Source of the DNA: Bifiguratus adelaidae
Lineage: Eukaryota; Mucoromycota; Endogonomycetes; Endogonales
Length of the DNA stretch: 64,000 nucleotides
Assembly: GCA_002261195.1 (NCBI GenBank)
Contig: MVBO01000026.1
Location: 1 to 64,000 of the forward strand
Reading direction: 5' to 3'
A model generated the notes under the pieces. The model had not been told where the DNA came from and ran no database searches. It saw only the letters and a program-made list of their open reading frames with translations. The translations under genes were made by a program, and so were the position numbers. Below are positions 34,594-46,034 of this stretch, piece by piece; position 1 is the first letter of the stretch, and each line of letters starts with the position of its first letter.

Positions 34594-36519
34594 TTACCTT
34601 CGCTTGCGCGGACTTTGGAATCCCGCCGGTATATGGTGCCCTTCAATAAGTTCAAGAGTTCTTCCTGGGCTCGCAATGGGCACAATGTTGGAATCAATCA
34701 CCTTCATCATCTCGCGAAAGCATTTTTGAACAGCCGATACTTTGGTTGGATCGCGTGTGAACACTCGGATGACGACCTCCTCAAATTGACCAGGTACAAG
34801 GAAGGAAACTTGCTCCTTCCTCACGCGAAAAGAAACTGCGACATAAAGACAAGTGAGAAACGGCCTTCAACGATTGTCTTTGCGCTTACCGGTGTCATCG
34901 AATTTGGAATAAAAGCGAACATTGTCAACCGGATTTCGATCTTTCATGGCGTAATTGATCTTTAGCCACTCCACCAGAACGTCGTCCTCTGATAATGACT
35001 CCGAATCGTCTTGATAGGCAATAATTTCGCGCGCTGTCACTTTTTCCTGACATGGATCATGAGCCATTTGACATTGCTGAATATGCCTTCATTATACCTT
35101 TGTGAGATGTTTTCGAAGTTCTAGAGGAATGAGACACTCATCCACAAACTTGTAAAGATCCCGTGTTCGTAATCGTCTCATGATCTCTCTGGCTTTAGCT
35201 AGTTCAGGCGCTTTTGATCGCTCCACAGATCGTAGGATGTCATCGGTGAGATTGACATATTCCTCTGGTCGATCGACTGCGTCGGCTATTCCGAAATGCT
35301 GGTTGGCTTCTAAGAGGGTATCGGTAATCATGTATTCTATGGCTTTGGCTGTTTTCTTTAGTAACATTATCACATCAGCGCGATTCGGCCGATAACCTAC
35401 CAACTCTATGTGTGTATATGCGTTTGAAAAGACTGTAACGGGTGTGAAACATTTCGTATAGATTGTAAACTTCCTTGTGATGGTAGCAGATTTGATTGTC
35501 GACAACTCTGCACATGAGCATTAAGCGCTTGCTATCGTAGGATGATTTGATGCCGAGATTATAGCAGTCGCGCTCAATGTAGTCGAACTTGTCAACGTCG
35601 ACTGAATTCCTCCTGTTAGCTACGATATCAAAGAGAAAGCCACGTTCACCCTTGAGCCTGGTAGTGCGAGCTTGATGAGGATTGGCGTTCAATGAGCCAT
35701 GGAATATGAGCTGACACATACCTAGCGTTAGGTGCATTACCGGAGATGAGACTTTTGATGAGTACAATTTCCTCTTGCTCAATGTCAATGTTGTTTTCAT
35801 CAATCAGATAGTCTAGCATCATTTCAGAAGCTTGCTCGTGCGTCCACTTGTAGTTTGGTCTGCAAATCAACTTTTAGACATGATAACAGCTGGGAAAATT
35901 GACCATTGTACTTCGTACCTAGCTTTCGGCATGAATTCATTGTCAAATATGTGACTAAACGGGCCATGTCCTGAAAGATATCTAGGTCAATAAAAGCGTG
36001 GTGCCTGTTGGATGCTTTGCATACCCAAATCATGGCATAAGCCTGCAATTTTGACGCATTTGCTTTCCGAGGCCGTAATTTCGAGTTCTGGTTGCTCTTC
36101 GCTGATGCGATCAATGAGCTCGCCGGCCAAATGGCAGACACCTGCGTGATCGTAAGTACCACAAAAGCCCCTTGAAAGGAATAGTACTGACCAACCGAAT
36201 GCTCAAATCGATTGTTGCAGCCACCGGGGAAGACAAAGTACGTACTCCCGAGTTGTTTCAAGTCTCGTAGGCGTTGAAATTGAATAGTATCCATAAACTC
36301 TATGCAGTCGCTGTCAACCTTGATGTGACCCTATGGTCAATTCAGTCAGCATTAGTGCGCATGCTTTTACCGAGCGTACGCTCGTACTCGATTGCTTACG
36401 TGAATCGGGTCGTTGATCATTTTGAAGTTTCGATGACCCAAAGAACTCTCTTCCCGTGAGAAAGAGGCGAAGGAAGATAAACTCCGTGGTCCCAAGCGGT
36501 CAGCTTCGTCCAAGGCCAT
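34594..36519 (-). CDS. SAMHD1-like HD-domain dNTP triphosphohydrolase
   Basis: Nine exons: 36519-36400, 36330-36192, 36141-36025, 35970-35919, 35859-35722, 35657-35401, 35348-35098, 35046-34890 and 34835-34594, phases consistent, 490 residues. The core matches SAMHD1: NDPIHGHIKVDSDCIEF, QFQRLRDLKQLGSTYFVFPG, the metal ligands in RFEHSVG, LCHDLGHGPFSH (HD pair) and VDKFDYIERD, then RYSLFKRIYTH. Such enzymes cut dNTPs to nucleoside and triphosphate, lowering the dNTP pool, and form tetramers controlled by nucleotides. The N-terminal SAM domain of the animal protein is absent; about 30 polar residues replace it. The C-terminus ends in PRKRR, a possible nuclear signal. Two splice sites were chosen because near alternatives would leave introns under 25 bases or break the frame. 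Confidence 0.93.
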
Positions 36520-37565
36520 AGTAGGCGAGGAAGGAAGCAACTCAAGGCAATGAGAAGCTGCGCCGGTTTTTACACCTCGGGGTCATGCACTGCCATATAT
36601 GGAAATTCGTTGACACGGCTCAATGTGCACAAAGAACACGTTCCTGTCGCATTCTTGGTTGCAGCCACCTGTTACAGGGTCATGGCAGGCAGGCCACATG
36701 TACAGGAGATGCCCGACCTCAAAGAGAGAGTGTGTGAACTTCAAGTTCTTTTCTACCCAGCTTATGCCTAGTTTGACGCTCGCGAACTTGCTGCCGTCTT
36801 TTCCGTGACGATACCTTGCCTTCCTGCGTGTTACTGGCTTCCTCTCATTCATATCCACGTCAACTGGCATTAGATCCAAAGGAGATTAATATGGAGTTTA
36901 TGAGGTGCTTAAGCTAGGATGAGCTTCAATGCGATACCTATCTGTCCGTAATGTGGAGCACAACTGTGACCGGTGATAGACGGGCAGGGCAAGCGCCTCC
37001 ATAGCTGTGCTTACAGGACTGCTATCCTCAAGAATGCTCGTCCCAAGCATTTTACTGTTACTGGATATGATATCCAAACATGCCCCTGAATGTCGTCTCC
37101 TGCTGCTGCAATAGATAATTCGATGCATAGCGAGGTCGCGTCTTATTCGATTTGCTTTCTCGACCAAGTGAACCTTTTCTCAAAACCTTTCTGTCGTTTG
37201 TGTCATGCTTGTTGGCGAATCTTTTATTTTTGCAATGTCCTGTCAAGCGTTCATTGTCTAACGCAAGCAACCTCGTGCGGTAAGCAGGTTCAGGGGTGAT
37301 GTGATGATCTTTTAGAACTCCCAACAGCACTGCGGCTCTGGGCACTGCTGTAGCTTGTTTACAGCTATGATTTGGAATAACAGCGCTTTGCGAACGGGGC
37401 CAATGCTCCGAAGGATGGAAGAATACGCGCGGCTCTAATCTCAACCTCATGCATAACAGTGGATATGATGTACTTACGACCGACTTTCCAATTTTGCAGA
37501 TATCAACGTGAGAAAGCACGCCATTACTTCTTAGAGACATCGAAGCGTCTCAGCCTTTCACCATC
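36520..37565. other. Divergent intergenic region, about 1 kb
   Basis: Lies between the SAMHD1-like start and the RAX2 start. Open frames of up to 160 codons occur on the minus strand (37540-37058, 36879-36583) but show no family motif, signal or splice pattern. It should hold both promoters. Nothing more is supported. Confidence 0.4.
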
Positions 37566-40500
37566 ATGCAAACACGCGCATCGGTCATGTGGATCTATCC
37601 TATCATCAAGTGTGTTTACACGTTGATCATGTTCATGGTCCTCCTCCTCAGCGCCAGCAATACAGCGCATGGTCTTTCAATAAACAAAGCAGAAGAGCTC
37701 AATCTTTCCAGCTTTCAGCAATTCAGTATTGTTGGTGACTTTGCGGGTCTCTCAGTCATCAACGAATTTTGGTCACCTCAAAGGCCCTCACCATCTCCTT
37801 CTATCGACCGAAGTCAGAGCCTATGGACGAATATTAACGGCACTTTCAATCTCGCCTTTCAAAGTGGAACTACTTCTATAATTACCAGCACTTGCGCCTA
37901 CTCCAACGGTCCCAATCGCAAGCCCGATCTGTATATTGCAGGCAATTTCACCATCTTGAACGGATCCTACTACCAGAACATTGCCAAGTATGAAGGCAGC
38001 ACTAACACTCTCAAGCGATTGCATTCAGGCGGCATCGATGGCTATGTCGCCTCGCTGTACTGCGATAGCGACAACGACATTCTGTATATAGGTGGTGCCT
38101 TCAATGGACCCGTGTTACCACCGCAACCAAACACAGCAATGTCGCAAGAGTTTTCCTCGGTCAACGCGCTTCTATATCAACCTTCGACAGATCAATTCAA
38201 GCCCAGTCCCTTGGGGTGGCTTCGATGGTCCAGTCTGGACGATCACAAAGAATGCCAAACGCCAATCTATCTTATTCGGTGGAGAGTTCAGCTCGACAGT
38301 GCAAGGCGGTCCAGCAGGTAATGTCACCAGCCTTGCCACCACTCCTCCACCTTTCTCAAGCGGTACGTTGACGCAAGTCTCCGCTGTCAATTTGGCTGCA
38401 AGTAATATCACAGCGGTCAATTCGGATAGCGTTAACGGCAATAGGCCGCAAAATATCATCTGCGGCACATCATCGTCCGGAAACTCCTCGGCATGGCTCC
38501 TTAAACCTAACAGTGTCGGTCAATGGTCAACAGCGTTTGCTCAATCGGTCACTATTGCAGGTTTTCGATTGCAAAATCTTGGAGATGGCAATGGAACAAA
38601 GACATTCAGGTACGGTTGATAACATTTGATTAGGGCTTCAGCGCTGATGTGCAAACGTATCTCGGCAACAGCGTCACTGCATCTCCAGGAAATATCCCTC
38701 TATCATTGCAATATCTCAATATGACAAGCGGGCTCATGCAAGCGTGCTCGACGAACTGTACTCTGTCGAATGCTCCATCGCTGCCGTATCAAGATTACAG
38801 AGTGACATTGACATCTGAGCCTGTCAACGGGATCACGTTTACGGTGAACTCGTGGTATGGAAGCCGGGCGGGTCTCACGTCGCTAACCATTTTTCAGAGG
38901 GGTAAGATGCAACTCAAAGCATACCGCATGTGGCCTTACCAAGACTAGACTTAACGGTGTACGCGGCAAACCAATACAACTCGCCAATGTGTGGTCAACC
39001 GGCAACATCTCACTCTCAAACAAATGGGTACTGGTCTTTAATCAGCAAGTCTCCTTCAACCAACACAGCGATGGCGACGACCTTGAATTTGGGTGGATCC
39101 GGCAATATTGCAAACACAAACGTGTTGTTCTATCCACAGATTTCACACACGGATAACTATGATGTTTACATTAAGATACCGGGCTGCATGACTCCAAAGG
39201 ATTGTGCTAATCGTGGAAGTGCTGCCCTCAGCATTTATTCAACACCCTCTACCGTGCACAACATCACTGTTTCGCAAACGAATGCTGTGGATGTGATCAC
39301 CAAGATATACACTGGTGTGTTCAATGCTACAACGAACGGATTCTCGCCAAAGGTTGTATTGGCACCCACACTCAGCAATTCGCCCAATTCAAACACGTAC
39401 ACGTTAGTCGCTGACTTTGTGCAATTGGTGAGGAACTCAACGGTTCTCAAGAGTAACCGTGTAATGGAATATCTGGCGAATCCTGGATCGGCAAGCAATT
39501 CATCTTGGGTACCACTGGGGAAGCAATTGACCAGCACAGGCATAGTTTACGACATTGACGCCAGCGATGGCGACAATACATACTTGGCAGGATACTTTCG
39601 AGAACCAGAAGGTTCAAATATACTTCGCTACCAAGAGTCAACAAACTCTTTGCAAGGTCTTGGCGTCACTCCAAATGGTATTATCCGTAGCGTCATCTTG
39701 AACAACAATACACTGTACGTGGGAGGCGATTTCCCAGCCAACACTAGCGCCAATATTCAAAGTAACATCGTGGCTCTCGACATTTCACGAAACCATTGGC
39801 ACAGCATTGGAGGTGGTGTTGATAATCAAGTGACAGCCATGACCTTCACACAAACAGGAAGCACATCGCAATTGCATGTGATGGGCAATTTTAAAACATT
39901 GCTTGCCGCTGACAATACCAGCATTCCATCCTATGGATATGGATTGTGGAACATCAGCGCAAGTCAATGGAGCTTGGACCATCCATTCTATGCCGGCGCA
40001 TCTGTAGCTTCACTTGCCTTTTCCGACAATTCGCCGAATCCGCTGACGTTTGCTATTGGTGAGATTGATGACGCGCTCGATCAAGCCGTGAGCGGTCTTG
40101 GTGTCGTGGATGCTGGATCGACAACGCAACAGTTGGATGCCACGAACACTTTGCCTCCGCTGACTACTGGTGGAAAACTCCGCGCAACGAAATATTGGAC
40201 CAATACCAGTAACCCAGCCCAAACATCCCTCATCGTTGCCGGTCAGTTCAACACCAGCAATGGTGTGCAAAATGTTGCATTCGGCAGCAGTGGGCAATGG
40301 ACCGGACTGGGAGGTTCATGGCAAGGATCCATCAATGTCATGGAGATTGTCAACGATCACTTGATGCTGGGTGGTCAATATGTATTGACGACGCAAGCTG
40401 GTCAATTCAATGCTCTCTCAATCTACGACTTGGGCGATCGAGCTTTTATACCCGCCCCTAAACTGGCCAAAGGCGGGGCCGCCGCAACAGTGAACAAGAT

Positions 40501-42168
40501 AAAAGCTGTACCTAAAACATCGTATGTTGCAGTCGCAGGCGCTTTTGACAGTCCTTGTTCCGGACTTTGCGTACTCGATACATCTACCTATCAATGGCTC
40601 GCCACCAACGGCCCTAACTTAACCGGTGAAGTGTACGACGTTGATTTTATCTCGAACACAATGGTGGTCGTGGGTAACGTCAGCGTCAACGGGCAAAGAG
40701 GCTTTGCTGCCACCTACGATTTCCGTAGGTCTGGATGGACGGTTATGAATGGATTACCAGGTCCCAGTAGCGTTGTTGCATGCAATCCGTTGGAGGCCAA
40801 CATGTACTTTGCTGGAAGGCAAGTATTTCCTCTTTTGCGCAATCAGAAAATGCTCAACGTGTCTTGCAGATATGCGAACGCCACGCCGTACATTGCGCGA
40901 TGGGATCGCTTTAATGTGATGATGCTAGGTAAGAAAATGTCTCACCTAGGCTCTTTTGCCCGTATTCAATGATTTGCTAGCATCCAATCTCGACACCGGG
41001 AGCATCGTCTCCAAAATGATGTTGGTCCCCAGCGCAATGTCTAATAGCGGATCGGTCACCGGAACGCATACCCAGTTGCTACTCGCAGGGCAATTGAACC
41101 TTACAGGATACGGTATGGTGTCGGTAGCTGCATATGACGGCAACGTGTGGACACCCTTGTTGCAAGTGTCTGCAGTCAATGGAAGCTTCGGCGTCGTCTA
41201 TGACGTTGCAACGAAAGCCAATGGTCTTTCGCCGCTACGTAAGTATCAGGTACTCAGAAGAAAGGAAACCGATGTTAAGTTTGTTTGCAGAACATTTGCC
41301 TGTGCCTATCATAATTCTTATCGCTCTGGCATCTGCCATGGTCCTCACATTTATCATCGTTAGCCTTGCCCTTCTCATCCTCTACGGTCGCAACAAGTCA
41401 GCACAAATCAGAGCGGACAAATTGCAATATGAAACGTACTTTACAATGTCCGTCAACGCACAAGGCGGGTTTGATGCCGACAAGGCGGAAAGCGATTTGC
41501 CGCTCACAGCTCTAGGAACACCGACAAGCTCGCCAGCCAGTGATCGACCAAGTCTACGGCAATCACGACGAGTGTCGCCTCAGCCAAGGTCACCACTGGT
41601 GCAACAAGACATCGCGGCGCCGGCGACGTTTGATGATATGTTGGAAGATTTGAAAAAGGATGGAGAACGAATCCAAAAAGCGCGTGAATCGGTGATTCTA
41701 CGACAATCGATGCGTTCATCCATTGCCAGTCCACCACCCGGTTTAACCTCTCTACGACAGGCGCAATTGCACCTGTCACCGAGAGCAGGTCGGACTTTTC
41801 CTTCGCGTGATTCGACCGAAAGTCACATAACCCCGCTTGAATACGATGCTTTACTCAAGCTGGCCATTCAAACCCATGGCGGGCAGGGACCGGCAAGTGA
41901 AGCTCAGCCGCTCCTCTTGTATTCGCGATATCATTTCCAGGCAAGGGAGCGAGGTGAATTGGGATTCAGGCCATCTGAAAAGGTGATTGTGGTGGATAAT
42001 AGCGATGAGGTCTGGTGGATGGGATTGATGCAGAGAGGTGGGTCTATTATAGCATTGAGGAAGCGGTGAGGAACAGGAATTCATGTCGATATAGGGGATA
42101 AGGTACATCGTGGTGTGTTTCCTAGCCAGTATGTGTCTGTATGGCCCGACTTACCCTCGTCACCGTGA
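37566..42168 (+). CDS. RAX2: RAX2-like polarity protein with C-terminal SH3 domain
   Basis: Exons 37566-38609, 38642-38901, 38949-40818, 40870-40928, 40981-41238, 41291-42037 and 42095-42168, about 1436 residues. Rax2 is a large type I membrane protein marking cell poles for bud-site choice or polar growth. Seen: an N-terminal hydrophobic signal (MFMVLLLSASNTAHG), a very long ectodomain with Kelch/beta-propeller-like repeats (LYIAGNFT, LYIGGAFNG, LYVGGDFPA, LIVAGQFNT, LLLAGQLNL) and many N-x-S/T sites, one transmembrane helix (about 41300-41390), and a cytosolic tail. The tail ends in an SH3 domain: YSRYHFQARERGELGFRPSE, VDNSDEVWWMG, and across the last intron GVFPSQYVSV. The frame shifts by one base at GGGG 38213-38216, exon 1's only defect. 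One intron is only 32 bases and one is GC-AG. Confidence 0.9.
40819..40869 (+). other. GC-AG intron in RAX2
   Basis: GGAAG/GCAAGT ... TTGCAG, 51 bases. Its removal joins AGR to YANATPY. Because 51 is a multiple of three and no stop occurs, retention is also possible. Confidence 0.55.
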
Positions 42169-42390
42169 TTGTAAACAGGTCACTAGTTCGTCCTATCTAA
42201 TGTGTACCGAGTGATCTAAAATACTACATCATTTACACCATGGTGTTTGGCATTGACGTATGGAAAAAAGAAAGAGCAAAGTGAGATTACGAGTGAAGTC
42301 GACTAAATTATCGCAGCGCAACCTGACTTCGATCGTTGCGTGTACTCAACATATATTAGCTACTTTAACAAACAACATTGACCAGGCACT

Positions 42391-44244
42391 CTATGTGAAA
42401 GAAGGGGTAAACGAGGTGCCGTTAGGGTAGGTGCGGTAAAGATCGCAAGCATGAGGATTCTTGGCACAGTACTTGGGTTGCAAAGGAGCAGCATTGAGAC
42501 CACGACCGACAAGACGTTCACGGAATTCGAGAATACGTTGAGTCAAGAAGTTGTAATCCTTCTTGCCAGAGGCGTCGCGGTTGCCGGACCACATGGATTC
42601 AGCAAAGGCAGCAGCACGGGGCCAGAGCTTGTTATCGACGACGGTAGAATCGGATTGTTCAGACCACAAGGCGACTTCACCACCCAAGACGTGCTTCTTC
42701 TCGGCCGCAGTGAGGTTGTAGGTGATGTCGTATTGGTGAATACGTTGCCACGACTTGTAAGGAGCACACCAGGAACCACCGGTTCCACCATAATTGTAAC
42801 CACCAGCGTTAGGAGTACCCCAGACGCTGATAGCCACACCGCCAATGACAGCACCATTATTGTAGTCTTGGTCAGTACGAGGATCGTTACCAACCCAACC
42901 GCCATAACCACAGTCAAGGTAGTAAAAGTCGGCAGAGGACACAACGACATCGTAGCCCATGGAGGTCAACTTCTTGGTGTTAAGAGGACCATTGTTCCAG
43001 GTTTGCATGATGGCAGTTTTGGGAGGCAAGTACTTGGCATCGACGGCAGGAGAACCGAGGATGACATCTTCCCAGTAGATGACTCTGTTCTTCTTGGAAC
43101 TCAAGATGGGGTGAGCCTTTTCAACAAAGGTGTTGTAAAGGTCAACGTAGGTACGCTTGGGATCATCCTTGAACCACTTGGCAGCACTGCTGGAGTAGTT
43201 GTAGCAGTAGGTGTTGGGCTCATCCCAACCACCGTGCCACAACTTCTCGGGGAAGACATCAGCCAATTCATCGTAGACGTTCTTGATAGCGGTGTAGGTA
43301 CCAGGATAGGTGATATCCAACTGACCAGGGTTAGGCTCAACAGCCGTGTGCCAGGTCCAGTCATCATTGTCCCACCAAGAAGTGCCACAGGCAACAATCT
43401 TGGGATCAATCTGTCTCCAGCCAGAGTTGGCGTGGGCAGGCATATCGATCTCGGGAATGACACGGACACCACGAGACCAAGCATAGTTGATGATATTCTT
43501 CACATCAGCGCGAGAGTAGCTCTCCTTGGCAGAGTAAGCATCCTTGGTCATCTGGGGATACTTGTTGATATGGATAGGCCAGGATTGGGTGTCAACAATG
43601 TGCCAGTGGAGGACATTGAGCTTGGCCAAAGCCATGGCGTCAATTTGGCGAAGGAGAGACTTGACATCGTAAAAGTTACGTCCAGTATCAATGATAACAC
43701 CACGGTGAGGGTACATGGGAGCATCCTTGATGGCGACAGAGTCTTCAATGATGAGACCATTGCCCTTGGGGTTAGCAATGACGATTTGCTCAAAGGTGGA
43801 GAGACCATGAAGAGCACCCCAAATGTTGTCAGCCGTCAATGTAGCAGCTCCAGCTTGAACAGAGAGGGAGTAAGACTCATCAACGCCGTGTTGCAAGTCA
43901 ACATGAGTGTTGTTGACCTTGACCTCAAGCTTGGAGATTTCGCGCAAGGAACGCTTGGTGGTGAAGGGACCATCAACGCCAGGGAAAGCAGGATAAGCGA
44001 CAGGCTGCTTCTCGGGTGCTTGAGGAACATACCGCTCTTGGAAGATGGTCTTCTTGGTGCGAGACATGGCGGCGCACAACACGTTATCGCGAGTGCTTGA
44101 CACGATTTCGAACGAGTTGCTCAAGGCGATAGGGCCATCATTTTGCCAGGTCATTTCCCTGGGCTTGGGAAGAGGGTTGACCAAGACAGCTTCGCTGACG
44201 GCAGCGAAAGCCGCAATGGCAGCGGCGATAGAAAAGAACTTCAT
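42391..44244 (-). CDS. Secreted beta-N-acetylhexosaminidase, GH20
   Basis: An intronless gene of 617 residues. It removes terminal N-acetylglucosamine from chitin oligomers and glycans. The start MKFFSIAAAIAAFAAVSEA gives a clean signal peptide; the frame is open for 28 codons upstream but those cover the GA-rich leader. The GH20b-like N-terminal domain is followed by the TIM barrel: YPHRGVIIDTGRNF, LNVLHWHIVDTQSWP, VIPEIDMPAHANSGW, and the catalytic pair in LWHGGWDEPNTYC (H-x-G-x-D-E, Asp-Glu). Later MQTWNN and ALWSEQ match substrate-site segments. Codon use is strongly biased, with a long open frame on the opposite strand as side effect, suggesting high expression. Confidence 0.96.
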   Translation of the reverse strand: MKFFSIAAAIAAFAAVSEAVLVNPLPKPREMTWQNDGPIALSNSFEIVSSTRDNVLCAAMSRTKKTIFQERYVPQAPEKQPVAYPAFPGVDGPFTTKRSLREISKLEVKVNNTHVDLQHGVDESYSLSVQAGAATLTADNIWGALHGLSTFEQIVIANPKGNGLIIEDSVAIKDAPMYPHRGVIIDTGRNFYDVKSLLRQIDAMALAKLNVLHWHIVDTQSWPIHINKYPQMTKDAYSAKESYSRADVKNIINYAWSRGVRVIPEIDMPAHANSGWRQIDPKIVACGTSWWDNDDWTWHTAVEPNPGQLDITYPGTYTAIKNVYDELADVFPEKLWHGGWDEPNTYCYNYSSSAAKWFKDDPKRTYVDLYNTFVEKAHPILSSKKNRVIYWEDVILGSPAVDAKYLPPKTAIMQTWNNGPLNTKKLTSMGYDVVVSSADFYYLDCGYGGWVGNDPRTDQDYNNGAVIGGVAISVWGTPNAGGYNYGGTGGSWCAPYKSWQRIHQYDITYNLTAAEKKHVLGGEVALWSEQSDSTVVDNKLWPRAAAFAESMWSGNRDASGKKDYNFLTQRILEFRERLVGRGLNAAPLQPKYCAKNPHACDLYRTYPNGTSFTPSFT

Positions 44245-44276
44245 GAGTTCGTAGTCAAAAGAATGTGGTGGGCTGG

Positions 44277-44310
44277 CAGAGAGAGAGAAAGAGAGAGAGA
44301 CAGAGAGAGG
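44277..44310. repeat. GA-rich tract in the hexosaminidase leader
   Basis: Imperfect (GA)n over about 34 bases, directly upstream of the GH20 start codon (CT-rich on the coding strand). Like the tract before ARB1, it may be a promoter/5' UTR pyrimidine element. Confidence 0.7.
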
Positions 44311-44432
44311 TGCGAAATGAGCGCGCAAGAGGACAAGAAATCCCAGAATATTTGAGGTTGTACAAAGGAAAGCATTTCGCGTTACATTGTTGGTTGCATT
44401 TGCCTAATATGGTAAATGGCTACACTTGTAGA

Positions 44433-45813
44433 TTATCGCGGTGGCTCTTGCCTCATCCGTTTGACATGGGATCGCCTGCCCGCCTGGGCAATGAGGTCGT
44501 TAAATGCATCGGCATTGGCTTTGGCGTATTGCACTCGCTCATGCTCACTTTCTACATCACGGCCTTTGGATGGATCAACGATCGCCTGGGTGACAGCAGG
44601 GAGCAATGATCCATTCATGTCGGTTGTGTTGCCTAAATAGATGGATTCCCAATCTCGTAGCCGCTGTTTCAATATGTGGTGGGACACCGGATGGCTGGAG
44701 TCAAGGTTGGCATTGTACAAGGTGACGTATTCTTGGTGGCGACGTTGGAGTAATGGCTTATCGCCGTGGTCCGGGAGGCCAAGTTCCTGAGATAGATGGA
44801 ATGACCAATTAGAAACTAAGAGTGTGTGTGTGTGTGTGTATCACCCTACTTACGCGTAGGATGCGCCGCAAATCTTTGGCGGCGTACATGCTATACACGA
44901 TTTTCGTCGGCTTCTTCCCGAGATTTACGCCATGCGGGGTATTTGGAGTTTTGGGTGGAGTTGAGGGTGATGAAGGATGAGCAGATGCAGGTGACGGAAG
45001 TGCTATTGGAGACGGGAATGTTGGACTGAAGGGCGCCTGTGTCGTGGCTATCGTATTGTTCGGTTTTACTCCCCAAAACGGTAATGATCCTGATGTTGAT
45101 GTCGATGCGGCATTGGTGGCGGTGGATGATGGCGAGCTTTCTTCGTTTGGCAGAACACCGGAGAGACAGGCGTCTAAATGCCGATTGATGTCCTTGAGCG
45201 GTACTTGCCGAGAGCATGATGGACATGGTACAATGGAAGGATCTGTAGTGGTTTCAGATGGTGGAGCATGAACGGTGGATGATGTATCTGGACTGCTGGA
45301 TTGACTAGCTTGACTCCGGGAAGCAGATCGAGTCCCCATCCGGACTGCCAATGACGCCGAACCCGAGTGCCGCCGCTTGAGGTCGCTTGAACCCTTGACT
45401 GCCGTCGTGGATACATCTTCTGCGTCCACATCGGTCAAAGACTTTTCATTCTCCATGGTTGCGTTAGCCTCGCCGCTGCCGTTCGTCGTACTGGACTGCG
45501 CAGCAGCACCCGTTTTGAGATCTTGCCATTCTTGCAAAAGCGATCGTCGACCGTGCTTCCATAGATCCACCAGCGTTTCTATGGCCAAGTTACTATGAAG
45601 CTGCCGTTCCTCGGCGGGTGTTCGACACGCCGGGCACTGTCCTTCTGCAATCAAAGCTCGCCGTATGCAAAGAGAACAAAAGGTGTGAGAACATTGCGAG
45701 GTAATGACCGGCGCATCGTAAAAGTCTTTGCATATCGGACACCGTAGCGCATCGTCCACGTGTCGTAAAACAAGTGAGTCGAAGTCTGTAGGGTCGTCCA
45801 CACCGTCAAACAT
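44433..45813 (-). CDS. RAD18: Postreplication-repair E3 ubiquitin ligase RAD18
   Basis: Exons 45813-44854 and 44786-44433 give 437 residues. Rad18 with Rad6 mono-ubiquitinates PCNA at stalled forks. Order of domains: an N-terminal RING (CPICKDFYDAPVITSQCSH ... CSLCIRRAL ... CPACR, residues about 27-70), a serine-rich linker, a UBZ4-type finger (CPSCSRQVPLKDINRHLDAC, about 165-190), a second linker of S/T/P, and a SAP-like region (KIVYSMYAAKDLRRILRELG, about 303-325) that continues across the intron into HQEYVTLYNANLDS. This order is specific to Rad18. The start MFDGVDDPTDF is chosen because it lies close before the RING; the frame is open upstream without family-like sequence. Confidence 0.93.
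44822..44839. repeat. (TG)n microsatellite in RAD18 intron
   Basis: A pure dinucleotide run of about 18 bases within the single RAD18 intron, between donor and branch region. Confidence 0.9.
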
Positions 45814-46034
45814 GCTGCGGAAAAGCGACGCGTCGACCCAAATTATTCGAATAAAGGCTTTGAGAACGCGCGCGTCTCTCGAGAGAGCGATGGATGTGTA
45901 GATCGAACAGGATGAAAGGAGACAGAAGCATGCCAATGCACTCGTGTTCCGCTCATGCCATTGGGGCCATAGGTCACCATGCGACATCCACACCTTCACT
46001 GTAACCCACCCTCAACACGATCCCGCAAATACCG

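Noticed and set aside
37058-37540. Minus-strand frame of 160 codons upstream of RAX2
   Set aside because: No family motif, no signal or membrane segment, and composition as expected for noncoding DNA.
42451-44100. A plus-strand open frame of 549 codons opposite the hexosaminidase gene
   Set aside because: The minus-strand GH20 protein is complete with signal peptide and active site. The antisense frame is a by-product of its strong codon bias and has a valine/glycine-rich composition without any fold.
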